NCBI GenBank assembly: GCA_009782085.1
Contig: WQUN01000160.1
Span: 1 to 11,058 of the forward strand
Direction of reading: 5' to 3'
DNA length: 11,058 nt
From: Bacillota bacterium
GTDB lineage: Bacteria; Bacillota; Clostridia; Lachnospirales; WQUN01
Shown in pieces: positions 5,384 through 11,058 of this stretch. The notes under the pieces are model-generated. The model was not told the DNA's origin and did not search any database. It saw nothing but the letters and a program-made list of their open reading frames with translations. Numbering within the stretch: the first letter of the stretch is position 1; each line of letters begins with the position of its first letter. Both the position numbers and the translations under genes were made by a program.

Positions 5384-6751
5384 ATGTCGGATTTTTCCGC
5401 GATTCTTAAGCGGCAGCGCGAGTTTTTCGCCTCGGGGCGCACGATAGACGTGGATTTCCGCGTGGACAGCCTGAAAAAAATGGAGCGCTGGATACGCGGG
5501 CATGACGGCGACATTGCGTCCGCCCTTAGGGAGGATCTGAACAAGCCGCCGTTCGAGGCCTACGCCACGGAGACCGGCGTGGTCCTGGACGAGCTACGGT
5601 ACACTCTGAGGCATGTGCGCGGCTGGTGCCGCCCCGCGCGCATGTTTACAAACGTGAAGACCTTCCCGTCGTCCGGCGCGAGATACCCCGAGCCCTACGG
5701 CGAGGCTTTGATCATGTCGCCCTGGAATTACCCGTTCATGCTGACGCTGACGCCCTTGGTCGCGGCCGTGGCCGCCGGGAACTGCGCCGTCGTCAAGCCG
5801 TCGGCGTACTCCCGGGCCTCCTCCGCTGTGATCGGGCGGCTTTGCGCCGAGGTGTTCGACGCGGGCCACGTGACGGCCGTCGCGGGAGGGCGCGAGGAAA
5901 ACGCGGCGCTTCTGGGCGAGCGCTACGACGTGATCCTGTTCACCGGAAGCGCGGCGGTGGGCCGGACGGTCATGGAGGCGGCCGCGAAGCATCTCACGCC
6001 CGTCACGCTGGAGCTGGGCGGCAAGAGCCCGTGCGTGGTGGACGAAACGGCGGATATCAGACGCGCGGCCCGGCGCATCGCCTGGGGGAAGTTCCTCAAC
6101 GCCGGCCAGACCTGCGTCGCGCCCGACTATGTGCTCGCGCACTCCTCCGTCAAACGGAGGCTGACCGCCGAAATCGCTGAGGCCACCAGGAGCCTCTACG
6201 GCGAAAAGCCGCTGGAAAACCCGGACTACCCCAAAATCATCAACGAAAAGCACTTCCGCCGCCTGCTCGGGCTCATGGAGGGCGAGAACGCGGCGTCCGG
6301 CGGCGGCAGCGACCCCGCCCGGCTGCGGATAGAGCCCACTCTGCTGGACGGCGTCCGCTGGGATTCGCCGGTCATGGGCGAGGAGATATTCGGCCCGATT
6401 CTGCCGATTCTGGCCTACGACGACCGGGACGAGGCCGTGAGGCTTTTGAACGCCCGCCCGAAGCCCCTCGCGGCGTACATATTCACCGCCTCCAGAGACG
6501 CCGAACGCTATTTTCTGAGGAACCTGTCCTTCGGCGGCGGCTGCGTCAACGACACCGTCACGCATCTCTCGGTGCCGCGCCTGCCGTTCGGCGGGGTGGG
6601 CGAAAGCGGCATGGGCAGCTACCACGGCAAGGCCGGGTTCGACACGTTCACGCATTACAAGAGCGTGCTGCGCAAATCCCGTCTGATAGACATACCGCTG
6701 CGCTACCCGCCGCACGGCGACGCCGCGCTGAAATTGCTGAAAAGGCTGTAA
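5384..6751 (+). CDS. NAD(P)-dependent aldehyde dehydrogenase (class 3 / YwdH-like)
   Basis: A 455-residue soluble enzyme that oxidises aldehydes to carboxylic acids. The length and absence of an N-terminal extension place it in the short class 3-like group (human ALDH3, Bacillus YwdH). Catalytic residues are all visible: the oxyanion Asn115 in SPWNYPF, cofactor Lys138 in VVKPSAYS, the FTGSAAVG turn, the general base Glu210 in LELGGKSP, and the nucleophile Cys244 in NAGQTCVAPDY. The EEIFGPILP motif and the C-terminal PFGGVGESGMGSYHGKAGF stretch match this group. The start is set by GGAGGG at 5372-5377. Its preferred aldehyde is unknown. The gene follows the rpsR terminator after 17 bp, so its transcription comes from read-through or from a promoter within the structured region upstream. 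No clear terminator follows. Confidence 0.95.
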   Translation: MSDFSAILKRQREFFASGRTIDVDFRVDSLKKMERWIRGHDGDIASALREDLNKPPFEAYATETGVVLDELRYTLRHVRGWCRPARMFTNVKTFPSSGARYPEPYGEALIMSPWNYPFMLTLTPLVAAVAAGNCAVVKPSAYSRASSAVIGRLCAEVFDAGHVTAVAGGREENAALLGERYDVILFTGSAAVGRTVMEAAAKHLTPVTLELGGKSPCVVDETADIRRAARRIAWGKFLNAGQTCVAPDYVLAHSSVKRRLTAEIAEATRSLYGEKPLENPDYPKIINEKHFRRLLGLMEGENAASGGGSDPARLRIEPTLLDGVRWDSPVMGEEIFGPILPILAYDDRDEAVRLLNARPKPLAAYIFTASRDAERYFLRNLSFGGGCVNDTVTHLSVPRLPFGGVGESGMGSYHGKAGFDTFTHYKSVLRKSRLIDIPLRYPPHGDAALKLLKRL

Positions 6752-6798
6752 TATTTTACGGTTCCTAAGAACCCGGATTCTACCCGCCGGTTGGCGGT

Positions 6799-6919
6799 TG
6801 AACAGACTTCTTCGGAAATTGGCGCTTGTCATTCTGAGCGAAGCGAAGAATCTTGATTTTTAGACCCTTCGCTTCGCTCAGCTGACAACGAAAAATCAAT
6901 TTCCGAAGAAGTCTGATCA
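6799..6919. mobile_element. MITE-like nested palindrome with 19-bp terminal inverted repeats
   Basis: CAGACTTCTTCGGAAATTG (6803-6821) is perfectly mirrored by its complement at 6897-6915; a mismatch then three more pairs (TGA/TCA) extend the ends. Inside lie TTGTCA/TGACAA (6826-6831/6883-6888) and a perfect 15-bp CTGAGCGAAGCGAAG (6834-6848/6867-6881) around an 18-base loop. The inner ATTCTGAGCGAAGCGAAGAATC motif resembles a dispersed palindromic repeat that I recall from many bacterial genomes. GGTT occurs directly outside both ends (6796-6799 and 6920-6923), a weak hint of a target duplication. There is no reading frame inside, so a non-autonomous element is the likeliest explanation; a transcribed hairpin is the alternative. 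Confidence 0.75.
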
Positions 6920-6958
6920 GGTTCCGAAAAACGCGCCTTGCGGCGAAGGGGGGCTCTA

Positions 6959-7492
6959 ATGCTGATAAGGTTTTTCGAGAGGAAGTTCAAAAGGCAAATG
7001 CCCGCGCTGTCCTACTTTCCGGCGGTTTACGGCATATTCATGTGCTATCTGGTCCTTTCCGAACATCGCGTCGGAAACGCGGCGGCCAACGTAATAATGC
7101 TTTCCGTAACGTCCGTCTCTCTTTTGGTGGGGATCACGTTCAGCCTGCGCCGCTTTATCGGCACCTTGCAAAAACCATATGACCGCTCCAACATACACGT
7201 CGCCCTCGGCAGCGTTTTCGCGACTGTCATCCTCTTCGCCGGGATATACAGCGCGCTGTACCTGTACATACCCGGCTCGTTCGCGGGCCTCGGCGGCAAT
7301 TCGCCCCTGGACGAGTGCGTCAGCGTGATATATTTCAGCGCGGTAACTTTTACCACGGTGGGCTTCGGGGACATCACCCCCGTCGTCCCCGTCGCGAAGG
7401 CGTTCGTGACGGTCGAGGTCATGTCGTTCTTCGTTTTTTTCGTGGTGCTTCTGGGCAATCACGGCGTGTTCATAAAACCGAAAGAGCGGTGA
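6959..7492 (+). CDS. Small potassium channel protein (two-TM pore, Ion_trans_2 type)
   Basis: A 177-residue membrane protein. Residues 133-138 are TVGFGD, the potassium selectivity filter, in the context FTTVGFGDITP, between hydrophobic helices at about 80-105 and 146-166. Two further hydrophobic segments (about 16-33 and 43-62) precede the pore, giving four predicted membrane helices and one pore loop, so a functional channel would be a tetramer. The basic N-terminus (RFFERKFKRQ) should be cytoplasmic. There is no C-terminal RCK/TrkA domain and no S4-like arginine ladder, so gating cannot be inferred. The ATG at 6959 is preferred over a TTG 21 bp upstream because AAGGGGGG (6946-6953) lies at proper spacing. 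The gene stands alone between the palindromic repeat and the GH2 gene, and no convincing promoter was found. Confidence 0.88.
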   Translation: MLIRFFERKFKRQMPALSYFPAVYGIFMCYLVLSEHRVGNAAANVIMLSVTSVSLLVGITFSLRRFIGTLQKPYDRSNIHVALGSVFATVILFAGIYSALYLYIPGSFAGLGGNSPLDECVSVIYFSAVTFTTVGFGDITPVVPVAKAFVTVEVMSFFVFFVVLLGNHGVFIKPKER

Positions 7493-7586
7493 AGGCAAAC
7501 CGGTTGAAAAACGGGCGTTTATACGAACCCCGATAATCAAAAACGTCAGGGGCAGAGCCACCGCACTATTACATTAGGAGGCAGCC

Positions 7587-9359
7587 ATGTCCGCAACCAT
7601 CCCCCGTCCCGAACACCCGCGCCCGCAGATGTTCCGCCCGGCCTGGCGAAACCTGAACGGCGAGTGGGATTTTGAGTTCGATTTTTCCAGGAGCGGCCTG
7701 GACAGGAAGATTTACGAAGACGGCGTCTTCGCCCGGAAAATAACCGTCCCGTTTTGCCCGGAAAGCAGGCTTTCGGGGATCGGCCACAAGGACTTTATCC
7801 CGGCGGCCTGGTACGGGCGGCGGTTCGCGCTGTCCGGGGCGGAGCTGTCGGGAAAAGTTCTCCTGCACTTCGGGGCGGTGGACTACGAGTGCAGGGCCTT
7901 TGTGAACGGCAAGCCCGCCGGGACGCACAGGGGCGGCTATTCGTCCTTCACCTTCGACATAACGGCGCTGTGCCGCCCCGGCGAGAACGCCCTCGCGGTC
8001 TGCGCCGAGGACGACGGGCGCTCCGGCCGCCAGCCGAGGGGCAAGCAGTGCGCCGGCTATCGCTCCGCCGGCTGCGACTATACCCGCACGACCGGGATCT
8101 GGCAGACGGTCTGGCTGGAGTTCGTCGGAAGCGAGAGCATCGCCTCCTACAAGGTGATCCCCTGCCCGAACGACGCCGCCGCGGAACTCGCGGTCAGGCT
8201 GGACGGGGACACGGACGGCATGGAGCTTCGCGCGGAGGCCTTTTTCCGGGGCAGGCCGGCGGGAGAGGCGCGTGCCCCGGCTGACGGCGGGCTGGCCGTG
8301 CTGAGGCTCCGGTTGACGGAAAAACATCTCTGGGACGCCGGGCGGCCGAACCTGTACGACCTCAGGCTCACCCTGACCGGGAACGGCGGGACGGCCGACC
8401 GCGTGGAGGGGTATTTCGGGCTGCGCTCGGTATACGTAAAAGACCACGCCGTATATCTGAACGGGCGGCCGGTTTTCCAGCGTCTCGTCCTGGATCAGGG
8501 CTTTTACCCCGACGGGATATACACCGCGCCCTCGGACGCCGATCTCGCGCGGGACATTGAGCTTTCAGCGGCGCTGGGCTTCAACGGCGCGAGGCTGCAC
8601 CAGAAAGCCTTTGAGGAGAGGTTTTTGTACCACGCGGACAGATTTGGATACCTGGTCTGGGGCGAACAGGCGAGCTGGGGGCTCGACATCTCCGGCGCGG
8701 AAGGGCTGACGGCCTTTTTGCCCGAATGGCTTGAGCTTATGGCGCGGGATTTCAACCACCCCTCCATAATCGGCTGGTGCCCGTTCAACGAAACCTGGGA
8801 CCAAAACGGCAGGCGGCAGGATGACGAGGTGCTCCGAAACGTCTATCTCGCCTCCAAGGCCTTCGACCCCACGAGGCCCGTGATCGACGCCAGCGGGAAC
8901 TTCCACGTCGTGACCGACGTCTACGACGTCCACGACTACGACCAGGATCCCGCGAGATTTTACGAAAAATACGGGAAACTCAAAAAAGGCGGCCATTACG
9001 AGACGTTTCCGGACAGGCAGCGCTTTTCCGGCCAGCCGTTTTTCGTGAGCGAGTTCGGCGGGACGTGGTGGAACCCGGATATAGCCGCCGGCGCGTCAAA
9101 AAATGGCGCGGACGCCCAGAGCTGGGGCTACGGCGACGCCCCGAAGGACGAGGAGGCGTTCTGCAAGCGCTACGCCGGGCTCGCGGGGGCGCTGCTCGGC
9201 TCCGAAGGGGTGTGCGCGTCCTGCTACACGCAGCTTTACGACGTGGAGCAGGAGCAGAACGGGCTTTATACCTACGACAGGAAGCCCAAGTTTTCGGAGA
9301 GCGGATACGCGAGGATAAAAGCGGCCAACGCGGCGGTCGCGGCGATAGAGCGGGGATGA
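7587..9359 (+). CDS. Glycoside hydrolase family 2 enzyme (beta-glycosidase)
   Basis: A 590-residue retaining beta-glycosidase of the GH2 fold (beta-galactosidase, beta-glucuronidase, beta-mannosidase, exo-beta-glucosaminidase). The order is an N-terminal jelly-roll sugar-binding domain (about 15-180, ending in RTTGIWQTVWLE), an immunoglobulin-like domain (about 185-285) and a TIM barrel (about 286-590). The acid/base is Glu402 in PFNETWDQ and the nucleophile Glu489 in FVSEFGG; the NGARLHQKAFEERFLYHADR segment is the GH2 signature region. There is no signal peptide, so it acts in the cytoplasm on an imported oligosaccharide or glycoside. The length is in the short beta-glucuronidase-like range, but the sugar cannot be assigned. 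The start is set by AGGAGG at 7576-7581. It converges on the NagB-like gene with a 16-bp gap and no terminator between. Confidence 0.93.
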   Translation: MSATIPRPEHPRPQMFRPAWRNLNGEWDFEFDFSRSGLDRKIYEDGVFARKITVPFCPESRLSGIGHKDFIPAAWYGRRFALSGAELSGKVLLHFGAVDYECRAFVNGKPAGTHRGGYSSFTFDITALCRPGENALAVCAEDDGRSGRQPRGKQCAGYRSAGCDYTRTTGIWQTVWLEFVGSESIASYKVIPCPNDAAAELAVRLDGDTDGMELRAEAFFRGRPAGEARAPADGGLAVLRLRLTEKHLWDAGRPNLYDLRLTLTGNGGTADRVEGYFGLRSVYVKDHAVYLNGRPVFQRLVLDQGFYPDGIYTAPSDADLARDIELSAALGFNGARLHQKAFEERFLYHADRFGYLVWGEQASWGLDISGAEGLTAFLPEWLELMARDFNHPSIIGWCPFNETWDQNGRRQDDEVLRNVYLASKAFDPTRPVIDASGNFHVVTDVYDVHDYDQDPARFYEKYGKLKKGGHYETFPDRQRFSGQPFFVSEFGGTWWNPDIAAGASKNGADAQSWGYGDAPKDEEAFCKRYAGLAGALLGSEGVCASCYTQLYDVEQEQNGLYTYDRKPKFSESGYARIKAANAAVAAIERG

Positions 9360-9375
9360 TCCGACATAAAACTGT

Positions 9376-10350
9376 TCAGTTCAACTCCGCCTCGAGAGGT
9401 TCGGCCAGTTCGCTTAAAAAGAACAGTTTGCCGGGGAGAGTGGGCATGAAACCCGACGGGACCCAGATGTCCGGGCCGTGCCGCAGAGTGACCCGGAGGC
9501 TCGCGCCCTGCCACTGCATACCGCGGCCGAACGCGCCGTCGCAGCCGCCTATGACATAGTCGGACTGTAAAAACAAGCCGGGGCCGATCGTGTTCGCGGT
9601 GCATGGGACAAGCCCGGTGCGGCTCTTGAAGCTCGTGACCGCGTTTTGCTCTACCGTCAGGGGATGCAGCTTCGCGCCGAGGCGGTGCGTCTGTCTCTTC
9701 CATTCCTCCGCGTCGGCAAATTCGGCCGCGAAATGGGGCTCCCAGAAGGCTATGTGGAACACGCGCCCGATCCCGAAAACCGTCGCCAGGCGCGCGCCGT
9801 CCTTGCGCAAATCGGCTATTTTCCGCGCGTAGAAGGGGAGGTTTCCGCGCGTGGCAAAATTCCGCTGCCCCTCGGGCACGGTCAGAACCCCCAGCGGATC
9901 GTACAAAGCGGTCCTCATCGCGTTTTGAAAAGACCCCGGGCTTTCCGGGCCGGCGGTGTTGCCGTCCCCGTCGCTCCATTCGTCCATATTGAAACAGAAA
10001 ACATGCGAACAATCCACGTTCCATTCTTTCAGAAAATAGACCGTCCAGCGGTACATGCCCATCGGCCCGACCGGCAGAATCAGCGCGAGTTTCCGGCCGG
10101 CGCCGCGGCAGTTTTGGATCTCCCTGGCGATCTCGTGCCCCATCATCATATTAAAATCGGAAATATTTTGGCAGGATACCGGCTGAAAGCCCTCATTCCA
10201 GTGCGGCCGACGCCGGAATATCTCCTCGGGCCCTCCGGCGCAGCAGGCGTCGATCCTGTCCATGTCCCAGCCCGCGGGATAGAACCCCTCCAGCATACTT
10301 CCCTTTACCGTATTCATAAAACTTAACGCCGCCGCGTTCTTCTCCGGCAT
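9376..10350 (-). CDS. Glucosamine-6-phosphate deaminase-like (NagB superfamily) protein with altered active site
   Basis: A 324-residue protein, longer than typical NagB (about 240-266). Family landmarks in order: an ILPVGPMGMY loop (91-100) where NagB has the phosphate-binding GGTP loop; FNMDEW (120-125), matching the NagB NMDEY motif, so Asp123 corresponds to E. coli Asp72; and GIGRVFHIAFWEP (193-205), matching GxGxDGHIAFNEP. In that last motif His199 and Glu204 are kept, but the position of catalytic Asp141 is Val197 and the following Gly is Phe198. The phosphate loop is also changed. It may therefore act on a different, perhaps unphosphorylated, substrate or be non-catalytic. A strong GGGAGG site (complement of 10358-10363) precedes the start. 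It lies 36 bp downstream of the PIG-L gene on the same strand, as an operon. The superfamily call rests on these motifs. Confidence 0.8.
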   Translation of the reverse strand: MPEKNAAALSFMNTVKGSMLEGFYPAGWDMDRIDACCAGGPEEIFRRRPHWNEGFQPVSCQNISDFNMMMGHEIAREIQNCRGAGRKLALILPVGPMGMYRWTVYFLKEWNVDCSHVFCFNMDEWSDGDGNTAGPESPGSFQNAMRTALYDPLGVLTVPEGQRNFATRGNLPFYARKIADLRKDGARLATVFGIGRVFHIAFWEPHFAAEFADAEEWKRQTHRLGAKLHPLTVEQNAVTSFKSRTGLVPCTANTIGPGLFLQSDYVIGGCDGAFGRGMQWQGASLRVTLRHGPDIWVPSGFMPTLPGKLFFLSELAEPLEAELN

Positions 10351-10386
10351 GGCAACTCCTCCCGTTTCTGTAAATATTAGCGTTTC

Positions 10387-11058
10387 TCACGGCAAAAGCC
10401 TTTTCGCGGCCATTCTGGGCCAGTTTACGCAGGGCCGGAAACCCTCCGCGAACGCGGCGCCGCACTGGAGGCCCCGGTATTTCGAACATGTCCGCACAAA
10501 GTCGATAAAATCGATTTTGTCGTGTTCCTTCATCCAACTGATCTGGCTGTCGTGGCAAGCCAGGGCTTCCAGCTTTTTTTCGATCACATCGGAGATGTCC
10601 ACGTATTCTGTGGGGATAAAGGACATTCCGGCCAACGTGTCCATATACATGATCGGAGGTAAGGCGTCGAAGCACTCGTGTTCCGTAACGCGGTGCCGGA
10701 TGGAGGCCGCGAAGCTCGCGTTGAAAACAAGCTCTCCCGCTTCCGCGTGATCCCGCATATAATCCTGCGGGTTGTGGGTGAGGATGAAGTCTGGCCTGAC
10801 ATAGCGGATCACGTCGATCATTTTGTCCGTGGCGGCTTCGTCATAACGGCTCACCTTCAGATCATCGGCGTCTATCGAGAGCGCCTCGGCCCCGAGCACG
10901 GCCGCGGCGCGTTCCGCTTCCCTTTTCCGGACGGCCGCCAGTTCGGCCGGCGCGATCACCTTATGGCCCATGTTGCCGTTCGCCACATGGCACATGAACA
11001 CCTTGTCCCCCCTGGAGGCATACAGCGCGATGGTCCCTCCGCAGGCGATTTCCAGATC
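10387..11058 (-). CDS. PIG-L family N-deacetylase, 5' end cut by window edge
   Basis: The frame is open to the right edge, giving 223 visible residues from about position 13 of a typical ~235-residue protein. The edge falls inside the zinc motif: the visible fragment begins DLEIACGGT, the end of the usual HPDDxE...GGT motif of zinc-dependent LmbE/PIG-L deacetylases, which remove acetyl groups from N-acetylglucosamine-type sugars and conjugates. The second family signature, HNPQDYMRDHAEAGELV (fragment residues about 95-111), includes the Asp and His typical of the metal site. The C-terminal AEGFRP resembles other family members. A GTG at 10999-11001 is not the real start, because the motif continues upstream of it. 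It is the first visible gene of a minus-strand pair with the NagB-like gene. The acetylated substrate (free GlcNAc, chitobiose, mycothiol- or bacillithiol-like conjugate) is unknown. Confidence 0.9.
   Translation of the reverse strand, partial: DLEIACGGTIALYASRGDKVFMCHVANGNMGHKVIAPAELAAVRKREAERAAAVLGAEALSIDADDLKVSRYDEAATDKMIDVIRYVRPDFILTHNPQDYMRDHAEAGELVFNASFAASIRHRVTEHECFDALPPIMYMDTLAGMSFIPTEYVDISDVIEKKLEALACHDSQISWMKEHDKIDFIDFVRTCSKYRGLQCGAAFAEGFRPCVNWPRMAAKRLLP

Noticed and set aside
6760..6773. Hairpin GGTTC-CTAA-GAACC as terminator of the aldehyde dehydrogenase gene
   Set aside because: It has only five base pairs and no U-run after it.
5594..6832. A 412-codon open frame on the minus strand opposite the aldehyde dehydrogenase
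   Set aside because: It has low-complexity Arg/Gly/Ala/Val composition without recognisable motifs, and lies opposite a complete, well-supported enzyme gene.
6938..6958. TTG start adding seven residues to the potassium channel
   Set aside because: The added codons cover the Shine-Dalgarno (6946-6953) that serves the ATG at 6959.
7504..7537. Promoter before the GH2 gene (TTGAAA at 7504, GATAAT at 7532)
   Set aside because: The spacing is 22 bp, too long for a normal sigma-A promoter, and no other -10 fits.
9370..9381. AACTG-TT-CAGTT as a bidirectional terminator between the GH2 and NagB-like genes
   Set aside because: A two-base loop and five weak pairs cannot form a stable hairpin, and there is no U-run.

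Overview
The window looks like a chromosomal segment from a GC-rich Firmicute, most likely a Clostridia-type gut or anaerobic bacterium. The support is the order rpsF-ssb-rpsR, strong AGGAGG-type ribosome binding sites, sigma-A-like promoters with extended -10 boxes, a tRNA gene without an encoded CCA end, and accessory genes (URO-D-like methyltransferase-fold protein, PIG-L deacetylase, glycoside hydrolase family 2) typical of anaerobic Firmicutes. The genus cannot be told from the sequence alone. No complete transposase, phage gene or CRISPR array is present.

Left part (1-1856): the 3' end of a URO-D-like gene converges on, and overlaps by 14 bp, a GNAT acetyltransferase on the minus strand. 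Divergent from the acetyltransferase, with only 26 bp between start codons, is a kinase of the aminoglycoside 3'-phosphotransferase type. Housekeeping core (1912-5366): a consensus-like promoter drives tRNA-Tyr(GTA), an intrinsic terminator follows, and then comes aspS (aspartyl-tRNA synthetase). A second promoter with a structured leader precedes rpsF (S6), ssb (single-strand binding protein) and rpsR (S18). The leader holds a candidate autoregulatory site for the S6:S18 complex. A ~103-nt palindrome lies between ssb and rpsR, and a ~98-nt palindrome with direct repeats lies after rpsR, just before an intrinsic terminator.

Right part (5384-11058): an NAD(P)-dependent aldehyde dehydrogenase starts only 17 nt after that terminator. 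A nested palindrome with perfect 19-bp terminal inverted repeats (MITE-like) follows, then a small potassium channel protein and a cytoplasmic GH2 glycosidase. Facing the GH2 gene, on the minus strand, is a two-gene unit: a PIG-L-family N-deacetylase (5' end cut by the window edge) and a protein related to glucosamine-6-phosphate deaminase whose catalytic aspartate appears to be replaced.

The PIG-L, NagB-like and GH2 genes together suggest handling of an N-acetylated amino sugar or glycoside, partly analogous to the archaeal deacetylase/glucosaminidase/deaminase route for chitobiose; this is inference. The less explained parts of the window are the altered NagB-like protein and the three intergenic palindromes of roughly 100 bp. 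No gene-free gap exceeds about 210 bp.
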